From the NCBI GenBank assembly GCA_031415695.1, contig JANOSH010000005.1, positions 5,443 to 69,442 of the forward strand: a DNA stretch of 64,000 nucleotides. Reading direction: 5' to 3'. The number at the start of each line of letters is the position of its first letter. The first letter of the stretch is position 1. The notes beneath the pieces are model-generated. The model was not told where the DNA came from and searched no databases. It saw nothing but the letters and a program-made list of their open reading frames with translations. This DNA comes from JANOSH01 sp031415695 (lineage in GTDB: Bacteria > Actinomycetota > Acidimicrobiia > Acidimicrobiales > Ilumatobacteraceae). The position numbers were made by a program, and so were the translations under genes. Shown piece by piece: positions 8,559-17,916 of the stretch.

Positions 8559-8941
8559 TCGTCGTTGCGGATTTGGGAGCGTTGCTCCGATGGGTGGGTC
8601 TTGTGCGCGGGCCTGCTCCCGCCGCCGACGTGCTGGTTGCGCCTGACGCGCTGCTTGCCGAGGTCGTACAGTTCAGCCGGCTGCGCCTTGATGGGCGAGT
8701 TGGGCCGATGCTCGCCGATGTGGCCGAGGTCCAGATGGCGGTCCTGAACTGGTATCCGTCGAACACGATGACCGCGCAACTCGTTCAACTGTCGGCTCAG
8801 GCCGATGCTGAGCTTGATGTGGTTCTCCTAAGCCCCGTGGCGTTGGCGGCAACGCTCGAGATTCCACTCGTGACAACCAACCGCGACCTTGCCGATCTTG
8901 CAGCAGGTGTCGTCAGCGTGACGCTGCTGCCCCGGCGATAA
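8555..8941 (+). CDS. PIN-domain toxin (VapC-like)
   Basis: 128 codons from TTG 8555, overlapping the antitoxin stop by four bases. PIN-type order of elements: an aspartate in VVADLGALL, APDALLAEVV where the second acidic residue sits, and a C-terminal EIPLVTTNRDLADLA where PIN domains usually show T(A/N)DRDL. The sequence is divergent, but the pairing with an RHH antitoxin makes the call reasonable. VapC enzymes cut specific tRNA or rRNA sites; the target here is unknown. It appears intact, unlike most neighbours. Confidence 0.7.
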   Translation: MIVVADLGALLRWVGLVRGPAPAADVLVAPDALLAEVVQFSRLRLDGRVGPMLADVAEVQMAVLNWYPSNTMTAQLVQLSAQADAELDVVLLSPVALAATLEIPLVTTNRDLADLAAGVVSVTLLPRR

Positions 8942-9038
8942 CTCAGCCGGTCAGGGACCTTCAACGTCTCGTCTTGGTTTGGTCAAGAGTGTCTCACCCC
9001 AACACAATGTCGCCTGACCGGCGAGGGCGCGGAGCGCT

Positions 9039-9653
9039 TCAGCGACTGCCGCGCAGTCCGGCTGACAACAGCTCGGCGAGATGTTCGGTGAGCTGTTCCT
9101 GTGTCACCGAGGCATCGCGCAGCCACCAGAGCGTTACGAAATGCAATGTTCCGATCATGGCGTAGGCCCACGTACGTGCCACGGCCGGGTCGGCTCCGAC
9201 CGAAACACGCTGGGCTGCGAGTTGCTCGGCGATTGGCACCGCAGATCGGTCGGCGAACTGCAACATCTGCCCCACATGGTCGTCGCCGCCGGTTCCGGCC
9301 GTTACGAAGAGATACAGGTTTCGGTTCTGGTCGACGACACTGAGGTACGCGTCGATGAATCGGTGCAGGCCGTCCTGCGGTCGAGTGGTGTCGCTCATTG
9401 CTGCGCCGACGGCGACGTTGAATCGGTCGACGAGCAACTCGCTCAGCGCCCCGACCAGGGCGTCCTTATCGCCGATTCCCCGGTACAAGATGGGCTTAGT
9501 GACGTGGGCTTCGGCGGCAATGGCTGCCATCGAGACCTGCGGACCGATGGCGCGAATGGACTGCTCGGCGGCGGAAAGCAACTGCGCACGGTCGGCAATA
9601 ATGACTCCGCCGGCGGGGCGCCCACGGCCCCGTGGTGCGGACGATTTACTCAC
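9039..9653 (-). CDS. TetR-family transcriptional repressor
   Basis: 204 residues from GTG 9653, typical TetR size. The N-terminal helix-turn-helix is clear (LLSAAEQSIRAIGPQVSMAA, then AEAHVTKPILYRGIGDKDAL). The C-terminal ligand domain ends in a TetR_C-like stretch (HFVTLWWLRDASVTQEQL). It is divergently transcribed from the carotenoid oxygenase 106 bp away, so it most likely controls that gene and itself. The inducer is unknown. Confidence 0.9.
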   Translation of the reverse strand: MSKSSAPRGRGRPAGGVIIADRAQLLSAAEQSIRAIGPQVSMAAIAAEAHVTKPILYRGIGDKDALVGALSELLVDRFNVAVGAAMSDTTRPQDGLHRFIDAYLSVVDQNRNLYLFVTAGTGGDDHVGQMLQFADRSAVPIAEQLAAQRVSVGADPAVARTWAYAMIGTLHFVTLWWLRDASVTQEQLTEHLAELLSAGLRGSR

Positions 9654-9664
9654 AACACAAGAAG

Positions 9665-9684
9665 TTACTATGGGTAGATAAACT
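9665..9684. promoter_or_regulatory. Candidate TetR operator
   Basis: GTTACTATGGGTAGATAAAC is an imperfect inverted repeat 12 bp upstream of the tetR start, in the divergent intergenic region. TetR operators are usually such palindromes. The match is weak. Confidence 0.3.
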
Positions 9685-9759
9685 GGTCAAAGGGTGGTAC
9701 GTTCGAGCCAAGAGGGTCAACAACGTCACCCGCACCAACCCACAACACGAGGAGTTCCC

Positions 9760-11109
9760 ATGTCGATGACCGAAGAGGTTCCAGCGCACCTTCGTGGAAA
9801 TGGTGCGCCCGTTACTGTCGAACAGACACTCACGGCACTCACCGTCGTGGGCACCATTCCAACCGAACTCGACGGTCGCTACTTGCGCAACGGCGCCAAC
9901 CCGTTCACCGGCATGAGCGACCATCCGTTCTTCGGCGACGGCATGATTCACGGCGTCCGTCTACGCGATGGCAAGGCCGAGTGGTATCGCAATCGGTACG
10001 TGCGTACGCCATTCATCTCGAATCCGGCCCTCAACATTCTCGACCTCGAAGTCGCTCTCGACCCCACAGCGTCCAAGGCCAATACCCACATCGTCGGGCA
10101 CGCCGGCAAGATCCTCGCGCTTGAGGAAGGTCACTTCCCGTACGTGCTCGATGGAAATCTCGAAACGGTCGGCCCCACCGACTTTGGCGGCATGCTCACC
10201 AGCGCCTTCACGGCTCACCCGAAAATCTGTCCCGCTACCGGCGAGATGCTGGCGTTCGGGTACTCGGCCATGCCGCCATACCTCACCTACCTTCGGGTAG
10301 CGGCCGACGGCCAACTTGTTCAACGTGAAGAGATCACCGTTGGTGGCCCCACCATGATGCACGACTTCAATGTCACCCGGAACCATGTCATCTTCATGGA
10401 TCTGCCTGCTGTCTTCGACATGGACATGGCACTTCGTGGCGAGATGCCTATCCACTGGGACGACAACTATCCCGCCCGCCTCGGCGTCATGCCCCGCAAC
10501 GGCAACGACGCATCGGTGGTTTGGTACGACATCAACCCGTGCTACGTGTTTCATCCACTCAACGCCTACGAGGACGGCGACAAGATTGTCCTCGACGTCT
10601 CGCGCATGAGCCACGTGTGGCGGACAGGTGCCATGGATTTCCCGAGCCCCATGTTGTACCGGTGGACCATCAATACCACCACCGGAAAGGTCACCGAAGA
10701 GCAAATCGACGACTTTTCGGCCGACTTCCCCCGAGTGGCCGACGCCGTCATTGGTGCCAAGCATCGCTACGGCTACCTCGTTGGGTTCGACGTCAACACC
10801 AGCATGGAGAACCCCATGGCGTCGTCGGGCACGCTCCTCAAGTACGACCGTGAGACCGGCCAACGAACCTCGGTAAACCTTGGTGTCGGCCGCCAGCCGG
10901 GCGAGGCGGTCTTTGTGCCGTCGGCAACGGCGAAGCACGAAGACGACGGCTACCTCATGACCTACGTGTACGACGGCTCAACCGACGCGAGCGAGTGCAT
11001 CATCTTCGACGCTGCGACTATGAGCGACGAGCCCGTGGCCACCGTTCATCTGCCCCGTATTCCGTTCGGGTTCCATGGCAGTTGGGTGCCGTCGTCAGTT
11101 GCCGACTGA
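9760..11109 (+). CDS. Carotenoid oxygenase (RPE65/CCD family)
   Basis: 449 residues from ATG 9760, preceded by GAGGAG. These non-haem iron enzymes cleave a carbon-carbon double bond of carotenoids or stilbene-like compounds. The four iron-binding histidines are all in place: FTAHPKICP, MMHDFNVTRNH, YVFHPLNAYEDGD and the C-terminal GFHGSW. The N-terminal YLRNGANPF and FGDGMIHGVRL are also family marks. Length is normal. No signal peptide. Its 3' end overlaps the livHM gene coming the other way by 15 bp. Substrate is not predictable from sequence. Confidence 0.9.
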   Translation: MSMTEEVPAHLRGNGAPVTVEQTLTALTVVGTIPTELDGRYLRNGANPFTGMSDHPFFGDGMIHGVRLRDGKAEWYRNRYVRTPFISNPALNILDLEVALDPTASKANTHIVGHAGKILALEEGHFPYVLDGNLETVGPTDFGGMLTSAFTAHPKICPATGEMLAFGYSAMPPYLTYLRVAADGQLVQREEITVGGPTMMHDFNVTRNHVIFMDLPAVFDMDMALRGEMPIHWDDNYPARLGVMPRNGNDASVVWYDINPCYVFHPLNAYEDGDKIVLDVSRMSHVWRTGAMDFPSPMLYRWTINTTTGKVTEEQIDDFSADFPRVADAVIGAKHRYGYLVGFDVNTSMENPMASSGTLLKYDRETGQRTSVNLGVGRQPGEAVFVPSATAKHEDDGYLMTYVYDGSTDASECIIFDAATMSDEPVATVHLPRIPFGFHGSWVPSSVAD

Positions 11110-13059
11110 GGGTTCGGGGGCTTTGCGGGGCTTGCGGTTTCGGATAGCCCCGGCAATACCTTCGGGGTTGTTTATGGCGGTGAAGATCAGCAAGACACCG
11201 CCGATGAGGGCTTCCCACTTTCCGAGCGAGCCGATGGCTCGCGACGTTGCGTAGAACGCCACCCCCGATGCGGCCACAACACCACCGGTAACGGCGCCGC
11301 TCACACTGGTAATTCCGCCGAGGTAGGCGAATGACAGGGCGGTGAGCGACGCCAGCGTGCCATATGACGCCTCGGACACGGTGCCGAATCGGTAGGCGAT
11401 GAGCGTGCCGCCAACCCCGGCGATGAACGACGAGAAGGCAAATAGTGTGAGTTTGCCGCGTGCTACGTCGATACCACCGGCGGCTGCGGCACGTTCGTTG
11501 CCGCGAATGGCCAACATCCGCCGCCCGGTGGTGCTCTGTCGGATGTTGGCGACAGCCACGCACAACACAACAAGTACGGCGACGAGAAAGACGCCAAATA
11601 CTGGCCGAGACGACTTAGTTCCTAGGACCAGGCCAAGGTCCCATGGTCCGAGTTTCGGGTTTGGGGTTTTGGCTCCGCCGGTCGTAACCGTGCCGATGAC
11701 GCTGGGATTCTTGAACACGAACTCCGAGATTGCGACCCCGCCCGCGAGTGTGACAATGGCCAGGTTGGTGCCTCGGACACGCAACGCCGGCAACCCGACG
11801 AGTACGCCGAACACGGTGGCACCAACAGCGGCAAGCAACGGGGCGACCGGGAACGGCACGCCCCAGTTGGTGGCGGCTTTGGACAACCCGAACCCGGCGA
11901 TGCCAGCAAAGGCCATTTGTGCTAGCGAGGTCTGGCCGCCGAATCCGGTGACGACAACGAGCGATAACGCAAGCACGGCAGCGATGACCGTGGTCATGAT
12001 GGCGGCTCGCCACAACGGCCCGAAGAACATGAGACCTATGACGGCAGCTGCAGTTGGCAGACCAACGGTCAGTGGAGTGACCTTGGATCGGGGAACGCTC
12101 GGTAGCTTCCACGTGTCGACCGTGCCCCGGTCGGGTAACCGTTCGCCGAGCATCACCATGGTGACAATGATGAGGAGGAACGGCAAACCTTCGCGGGCTC
12201 CATATTTGGGGAACCAACTGAGGTCGCTCTGCAACTTCGTGAACGTTGATTGCACCATCCCGATGGCCATGCCGGTCGCCACCGTGGGCCACACGTTTCG
12301 GAAGGTGCCGATGAGCGCAGCGCCGAGCGCCGGGATGAGAAAACCCAACGTGAAGATGGTGGAACTGAGCTGAATGATGGGTGCCGCAAGTACAGCGACC
12401 AGGCCGGCGAGAACGGCGGCGAAGGTCCAACTCAAGGCCGCGAGACTGTCGGGAGAGTATCCCAGAATCAGGGCCCCCTTCTCGTTCTCGGCGGCGGCCC
12501 TGGTTGCCAAACCCACCCGCGTATATCGGCCCACGAGCCACACGCCGAGCGCGGCGACCAGCACGATTGCCACCAGCCAGAGGCCGTCGCGTGGCACCGT
12601 GAGATTGTTCGTTAGCGTGACTGGCTCTCTCGGCAGTATGGGTTTCACGCGAACGGACGACTTGCTACCGAACCGTCGTTCCACAAGCGTCATGAAGATA
12701 ATGACCAGGCCAATGCTGGCGACCACTTTTGCTAGAGCCGGGGCGTTTCGTAAGGGCTTAAACACCAGCAAATAGGCGGCGAGGCCGATCAGCGCCGAGG
12801 TGGCGAGCGTGAGTAACAAGGCCCACCGAAAGCCGACATCGTTGCCGAAGTGGTAGCGGTCGGGGAGGCCGGGAATGGGGAACGTGTAGTTGCCAGCGCG
12901 CAGGTCGGCATACAAGTATGGGGCCCACATGGCCCCAGCGCCGTAGGCGAAGTTGACGACGCCCGAGCCTTGGTACGTGACCACAAGGCCGAGGCCAAGC
13001 GCGGCGATGATGGCCCCGGCGCCGCTACCCAAGAGCAGGTAGAACAGATAATCAGTCAT
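11095..13059 (-). CDS. Fused LivH-LivM branched-chain amino acid-type ABC permease
   Basis: 654 residues. The first half (to about 290) is LivH-like (VTYQGSGVVNFAYGAGAMW, then RAAAENEKGALILGYSPDSL). The second half (from about 330) is LivM-like (VTGFGGQTSLAQMAFAGIAG, then RRMLAIRGNERAAAAGGIDV). Each half carries about eight hydrophobic helices. LivH and LivM are separate proteins in E. coli; fusions occur in Actinobacteria. The binding lipoprotein is just upstream on the same strand. No LivG/LivF ATPase genes lie in the window, so they must be elsewhere. Confidence 0.9.
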   Translation of the reverse strand: MTDYLFYLLLGSGAGAIIAALGLGLVVTYQGSGVVNFAYGAGAMWAPYLYADLRAGNYTFPIPGLPDRYHFGNDVGFRWALLLTLATSALIGLAAYLLVFKPLRNAPALAKVVASIGLVIIFMTLVERRFGSKSSVRVKPILPREPVTLTNNLTVPRDGLWLVAIVLVAALGVWLVGRYTRVGLATRAAAENEKGALILGYSPDSLAALSWTFAAVLAGLVAVLAAPIIQLSSTIFTLGFLIPALGAALIGTFRNVWPTVATGMAIGMVQSTFTKLQSDLSWFPKYGAREGLPFLLIIVTMVMLGERLPDRGTVDTWKLPSVPRSKVTPLTVGLPTAAAVIGLMFFGPLWRAAIMTTVIAAVLALSLVVVTGFGGQTSLAQMAFAGIAGFGLSKAATNWGVPFPVAPLLAAVGATVFGVLVGLPALRVRGTNLAIVTLAGGVAISEFVFKNPSVIGTVTTGGAKTPNPKLGPWDLGLVLGTKSSRPVFGVFLVAVLVVLCVAVANIRQSTTGRRMLAIRGNERAAAAGGIDVARGKLTLFAFSSFIAGVGGTLIAYRFGTVSEASYGTLASLTALSFAYLGGITSVSGAVTGGVVAASGVAFYATSRAIGSLGKWEALIGGVLLIFTAINNPEGIAGAIRNRKPRKAPEPSVGN

Positions 13060-13071
13060 GAAGGCAACGGT

Positions 13072-14418
13072 CTACGGCAAGAGTTCCTTGCTCGACACCG
13101 CTTCCAGACCCTTCACCGTTAACACCTTGCCACCTTTGGTGTACTCGGCGAACGGAAATATGAACGAGCACACGGCAGGATACGACGCCGAGGAGCCGCA
13201 CTCGACCGCCGTGGCACCTCCGTACAGAGTCAAACCTTTCGTGGTGCCGAGGTACTCGTACAACGATGCCCCCGTTACGGGCTTGGCAGCCTTCACCATC
13301 TGGTTCCCATAGTTGGCAAGCGACATGATCTGGAGGAATCCAAGCCCGCCAAGGCCGAGCGCCGTGGTGTCTACTTTGCCTTCGGCAACCCCGACAACCG
13401 GTGCGAGGATCTTTTGCAATATCGCCCGCTCGGGTGTGTCCTGGTCGGTCTGCACGCCAGCGAACATCCACCCGACAGCGTCGTCGCCCACTACCTTGAT
13501 GACGTCGGAACCGCCGCAGATGCCGGTCGAAACCACCGGTGTGGCGATGGCGAGTGATGCCCGCGCCCGCATCATGCCGATACATCCGGCGTCGGCATAC
13601 AGCGACACGAGTACTTCGGGCTTGTCTTTGGTGGCTTCTCGCAACAGACCTTGGAACCCGGCGTCGGTCTCGTTGTCTCCGCCTTTCACCGTCTTGAAGG
13701 CGATCCCCGCCTTCTTGAGTGATGCCTCTAATGCTGCAGCCGACGCGTTAGCTCCAGCGTTGTCGGCCGACACGATCCCGATGTTTTTGGCCTTGAAATG
13801 GTTTCGGGCGACGGCCGCAATTGAGCCCATGACCGTGGCATTGCCTCCGGTGAGGAACAACGCCTTGGCGGTGTAATCGCCGGGCAGAATGGGCAGCATG
13901 CCAATAACCGGGATGTTCGCAGCCGCATAGGTTTTGTAGTCCGGGAACAGGTCGAGGCCAAGGATCACGAGTTCCACCTTCTTGCCCGCCAACTCCTGAG
14001 CGCACACCTGTGACGTTTCGGGTGAACCCTTCACGACACAGATTTTCAAGTCGATGGGTCGGCCACCGATTCCGCCGTGCTCGTTGAGGTAACTAACGGC
14101 AGCGACGGTGTATTTTCGGATATCAGGAAAGTCGAGCCCGGGCGTGCCTTCGGAGTTCACGAGGCCGATGGAGAAGCTTGGTCCCGTTGGCTTGCCGAGG
14201 GCTGTGGTGGTCGGCGCGGCCGCAGCAGTGGTTGCGGTAACCGCGACCGTTGTCGCCGTTGTCGCCGCCGTCGCTGTGGTGGTTGTCGCTGTCGCTGCCG
14301 TGGTGGCTGGTGCTGCGGTGGTCGGCGATGACGTGGACGAACTGCCGCCACAGCTTGCGGCCAGCAGGCCGACAACCGCTACGCCAACCACACTCGATCG
14401 AATGGAATGTCGAAACAT
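13072..14418 (-). CDS. ABC substrate-binding lipoprotein, LivK type
   Basis: 448 residues. A short signal peptide ends in the lipobox LAASC with the modified Cys at 23. A Thr/Ala-rich linker of about 50 residues follows, then a type I periplasmic-binding fold (FSIGLVNSEGTPGLDFPDIR, YLNEHGGIGGRPIDLKIC). Such proteins capture branched-chain amino acids or small carboxylates outside the membrane. The gene lies 12 bp before livHM in the same direction, so the two form an operon. The GGGGG run before the ATG can serve as ribosome site. Confidence 0.9.
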   Translation of the reverse strand: MFRHSIRSSVVGVAVVGLLAASCGGSSSTSSPTTAAPATTAATATTTTATAATTATTVAVTATTAAAAPTTTALGKPTGPSFSIGLVNSEGTPGLDFPDIRKYTVAAVSYLNEHGGIGGRPIDLKICVVKGSPETSQVCAQELAGKKVELVILGLDLFPDYKTYAAANIPVIGMLPILPGDYTAKALFLTGGNATVMGSIAAVARNHFKAKNIGIVSADNAGANASAAALEASLKKAGIAFKTVKGGDNETDAGFQGLLREATKDKPEVLVSLYADAGCIGMMRARASLAIATPVVSTGICGGSDVIKVVGDDAVGWMFAGVQTDQDTPERAILQKILAPVVGVAEGKVDTTALGLGGLGFLQIMSLANYGNQMVKAAKPVTGASLYEYLGTTKGLTLYGGATAVECGSSASYPAVCSFIFPFAEYTKGGKVLTVKGLEAVSSKELLP

Positions 14419-14504
14419 GTTACCCCCGGTTATTTAGTTCCCGGTTGCACCGTATCCCATTGCGGCCCCCAGCAATTACCGAGCGTCGAATGCGGCAGAT
14501 CTGG

Positions 14505-16667
14505 CTACCCGAAGGTGGCGCGCATACCCGGTTTCAACTCGCCACCTGCCGTCCATAGGCCTGCACAGGCCCCGGCTACGCCCTCCGACGTCGTGGCTTT
14601 CCACGCTTGGTCGTACGCCTCGAACCAGAACCATGCAACGCCGGCCGATGAAGCCCACATGGCTACCTCATTGAGGTAGCGAGCCGAGTTCTCCGCACTT
14701 GGTATAGCGCCACCTCGCGCTGCCCCGCATGCTGGCCAACCAGTTTCGGAGATGTAGATCGTCTTGCCAGGGTTGGCGTTTCTCAACTGGGCGTACGTGG
14801 CCTGCAACGCGCTCAACGCCCGGTCGATAGGAATGCCGGTGAAGAACGGCGACACATTGGCGAACACCACGCTCGCTTCGCTCATGAGAGCCGGGTGAGC
14901 AAATAGTACGGGATCGGGCTCTGCAGTCGTCACTGGCACTGTTACGACCGCCCGAATCTCGCGAATGAATGAGACCAACTGGCTCTCGCTCACGTCACCT
15001 CGGGCGACGCTTTCGCTACCGATAATCACAAGGTCGGCTCTGCCCGCTTGGGCTTGGGCGATGACACAGTCCACCTCTCGGCGGTTTCGTGCAGCGTCTC
15101 GCGATATCCATCCGCCTACGGCAATCTTGCGTCCCAAGCGCCGAGCTTCGATCGGGAACTCGCTAAACGCTCCCGAGCATTCGTACGTGCGAATCCACTC
15201 GGTATACGGCGAGATCTGGCCCGTAAGTTCCCTGGCCAATGAGCCGGTGAGGGTTAGTGCCGGGGGACCCCCGATGAACGGCGCAAGGTTCATGCCGAAG
15301 ATGGGTTTGGGTACGGGTGAATCACCCGGCAGCCAACCAACGACGTCGACAATGAGATGGGTCGCCGACGACGCATACAACGAGATGCGACCGTTGTCCC
15401 CGACCGGAAGAATCGTGCCGTTCGCGACCGAGACCCCTGAGCCGTAGTTCACGATCGATGCGTTCGGCCGGGTTCGACCGGTTGGCCACGCGGTCACAAA
15501 ACCGGCACCCAAGGGTTGGGTCACGGTGACATTCACCACTACGGCCCCGACTCCACTGGACGGGACCCCACCACTGCCCACGACCTGTAGGTCGCGGGCA
15601 CTCTGGGTCCGAACGGCAGCGTCGCCCGTGGCGCGGGTGTCGAGCAGTCGGTGTGGTTGGATCGCCATCGGCGCGCTACCACTGGTCACGAAACCAACAA
15701 CGTCGATGACAAGGTGCGTGGCACCCGATGCGAATACCGACACCTTTCCCAACCGGCCCAACCCGACGAAAACGTTGTTCGCAACGGTTTGACCAACCCC
15801 GTAGTTCACCGCTGAAGCCGTCGGCCGTGTGGCACCGGTTGGCCACACGGTGATAAAGCCTGCTGCTGTCGCGTCGACCACGGTCACGTTCAGCAGTGCG
15901 GCTGAAACGTTGGAGCCGGCGACGCCCCCTCTTCCAACAACATCGACCTCCATCGTGCCGCCGTCGGCCAACCGGCCGGTGCCCGACATTAAGCCATCGA
16001 CGGTTGACTGCGGTGACCGGGTATCGACCAGTCGCGCTGGGTTCAGTGGCCTAAGCCCTGAGTCGGCACGAACATGACCCTGCACGTCTACGAGCAGATG
16101 AACCGAACTGGAAGCACTCACCATCAGGTGGCCATCAGCGCCGACGGGTACGAGCGCTCCGTTAGCGACGGTTTGGCCGCCAGCGAAGTTGAGTGTCGAA
16201 GCGAGAGGCTGTCCGGTGCCAGACGCCCACGTCGTCACAAAGCCGGGCCCGGCCGGATCGACAACGGTGATGTTCACGAACACCGCCAGTGTCCCGTCGG
16301 CAGGAACCCCGCCGCGGCCGACAACCGGCACGCGTAGCGGCGAACCGGCGGCGAGCCTCCCGGTGCCGGCGAGGACGCCGTCGACCGTTGACAATCCGGC
16401 ACGGGTATCGACAAGTCGCGTCGGTGTCAGGGCCGCATAGGGGCCGGTTGTCAGGCTTGCCGGGGCCGTTTGTGCCGTAGAACGTGGACTGGTCGCGGCG
16501 CCAGCGACCCCGAGGAGGAGAGCGACTAGTGGCGGAGCGGTAAAGCGCCCGGTAGAGAGCAAGCGACGCCGAAGGCGAGCTAGTGGCGGAGCGGTAAAGC
16601 GAACGGTAGAGAGCAAGCGACGCCGAAGGCGAGCTAGTGCCAGTCGCGGCCCATAGCTGAGGCGCAT
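14505..16667 (-). CDS. Secreted GH17-like glycoside hydrolase with three repeat domains
   Basis: 720 residues from ATG 16667; the frame extends upstream without homology. A long basic N-region precedes a short hydrophobic core (LVALLLGVAGAA), a probable signal peptide. Three copies of a domain of about 125 residues follow. Each begins near RLVDTR, passes VVGRGGVP and VNVTVVDP, and ends near THLIVDVVGW; such repeats are common in secreted actinobacterial proteins. From about 470 the GH17 TIM barrel appears (MNLAPFIGG, ANVSPFFTG) with the nucleophile in YISETGWPACG. GH17 enzymes cut beta-1,3-glucans. Exact substrate is unproven. Confidence 0.8.
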   Translation of the reverse strand: MRLSYGPRLALARLRRRLLSTVRFTAPPLARLRRRLLSTGRFTAPPLVALLLGVAGAATSPRSTAQTAPASLTTGPYAALTPTRLVDTRAGLSTVDGVLAGTGRLAAGSPLRVPVVGRGGVPADGTLAVFVNITVVDPAGPGFVTTWASGTGQPLASTLNFAGGQTVANGALVPVGADGHLMVSASSSVHLLVDVQGHVRADSGLRPLNPARLVDTRSPQSTVDGLMSGTGRLADGGTMEVDVVGRGGVAGSNVSAALLNVTVVDATAAGFITVWPTGATRPTASAVNYGVGQTVANNVFVGLGRLGKVSVFASGATHLVIDVVGFVTSGSAPMAIQPHRLLDTRATGDAAVRTQSARDLQVVGSGGVPSSGVGAVVVNVTVTQPLGAGFVTAWPTGRTRPNASIVNYGSGVSVANGTILPVGDNGRISLYASSATHLIVDVVGWLPGDSPVPKPIFGMNLAPFIGGPPALTLTGSLARELTGQISPYTEWIRTYECSGAFSEFPIEARRLGRKIAVGGWISRDAARNRREVDCVIAQAQAGRADLVIIGSESVARGDVSESQLVSFIREIRAVVTVPVTTAEPDPVLFAHPALMSEASVVFANVSPFFTGIPIDRALSALQATYAQLRNANPGKTIYISETGWPACGAARGGAIPSAENSARYLNEVAMWASSAGVAWFWFEAYDQAWKATTSEGVAGACAGLWTAGGELKPGMRATFG
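16526..16633 (-). repeat. Tandem 54-bp direct repeat, two copies
   Basis: Copies at 16526-16579 and 16580-16633 differ at only a few bases. On the coding (minus) strand each unit gives 18 residues (LARLRRRLLST-x-RFTAPP), so the duplication kept the frame and doubled the basic N-region of the GH17 protein. Each unit includes a small CGCC-GAA-GGCG hairpin. Confidence 0.9.
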
Positions 16668-16728
16668 GTACACCAAGGTAGCGCCTGAAGCCGGTGTCGC
16701 GCGGGGCGCCCGGCGTATTGTGTGTGCT

Positions 16729-17916
16729 GTGACGAGGGCTATCTCAACGACAGGCTTCTCGACGCGAGTCGCATGTCTTGATGGTGTTCGAGCCATCGCA
16801 GCGACCCTTATTGTCGTTCATCATGTCGGCTTTACGTCGGGCGCCACCTCGCGAACGGGGGCGTGGTACGGGCCGTTGCTCGGACGTTTCGACATTGGCG
16901 TACCTATCTTTTTCGTACTGTCGGGGTTCTTGTTGTACCGACCGTTCGCCGCAAGTCTTCTGGCTGGTGGCGAGGCACCTGCGGCTAAAGGGTTTTGGTG
17001 GCGTCGCTTCTTGCGAGTGTTTCCTGCGTACTGGGTGGCGCTCGTGCTGATGGCGGTGCTCGGTGCTATAGCTGTTGGTGGGATCGTCGGCTTCGTCGTG
17101 TCGTTTCTGCTGGTGCACAGCTATCACCCCGGAACATTCGCGCCCGACAAGTACTACGCCATCTCAGGCATCACCCAGTCGTGGAGTCTGGTAGCCGAGA
17201 TCATGTTTTACGCGTTGCTTCCGCTCTGGCATGGCCTGGTAGCAGGTCGGTTCAACGCTCGTTCGGTACGGGCCAAGGCGGCAGCCATGCTCGCTGGCAC
17301 CGTGGCCTGGTATGCGGCCAGCATCGTGTTCCGTGTGATGATTGCAGCGGTCGATCCGAGTTGGCAAAGGATTACACCGCAATGGTTTTTCGCCAACGCC
17401 GACATCTTCGCCATTGGTATGGCGTTCGCAGTCGTGTCGGTGTGGGGAGTCCACAATCGCACGCTGGAACAGCTTCTGAATCGGCTTGGCCAGCACGCCG
17501 GTCGGTGGTGGCTGGTTGCCGTTGCCACCTTCTGGTTCACGGCTACCCAGTTGGATTTGGCTCTTGGCCTCAAGACAGCAGGCTTCGGTCGCGAAACCGC
17601 GCGCCAAGCTCTTTATGGCCTGGTCGGAGCGTTAGTTATAGCCCCCCTGATCTTTCGCCCGAACGTTCAGAGCCCGCTTCGACGCGTCCTTGATTCATCT
17701 GTCATGCGCTGGCTGGGAACTGTGTCGTACGGCATCTACATCTGGCATCAGTTGTTCATCCACCAGATGCAGATTTGGTTCGGCTGGGAGACGTTCACGG
17801 GGCATTTCTGGAGCTACCTCGTTGGAACAATGATCATGACCTGTGTCGCGGCGTGGTTGAGTCACAGGTTGCTCGAACAACCTTTGGCCCGGCGATTCTC
17901 GGGGTTGTTCCGATGA
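16729..17916 (+). CDS. Acyltransferase 3 (OafA-like) membrane protein
   Basis: About 395 residues from GTG 16729, where homology starts and which stands 7 nt behind TATTGT. Around ten hydrophobic helices. Family marks: LDGVRAIAATLIVVHH with the conserved histidine, FDIGVPIFFVLSGFLLYRPF, RRFLRVFPAYW and C-terminal YGIYIWHQLF. These proteins transfer acyl groups, usually acetyl, to exported sugars or lipids. It is divergent from the GH17 gene and overlaps the next gene by ATGA, so it is co-translated with the glycosyltransferase. Confidence 0.88.
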   Translation: MTRAISTTGFSTRVACLDGVRAIAATLIVVHHVGFTSGATSRTGAWYGPLLGRFDIGVPIFFVLSGFLLYRPFAASLLAGGEAPAAKGFWWRRFLRVFPAYWVALVLMAVLGAIAVGGIVGFVVSFLLVHSYHPGTFAPDKYYAISGITQSWSLVAEIMFYALLPLWHGLVAGRFNARSVRAKAAAMLAGTVAWYAASIVFRVMIAAVDPSWQRITPQWFFANADIFAIGMAFAVVSVWGVHNRTLEQLLNRLGQHAGRWWLVAVATFWFTATQLDLALGLKTAGFGRETARQALYGLVGALVIAPLIFRPNVQSPLRRVLDSSVMRWLGTVSYGIYIWHQLFIHQMQIWFGWETFTGHFWSYLVGTMIMTCVAAWLSHRLLEQPLARRFSGLFR

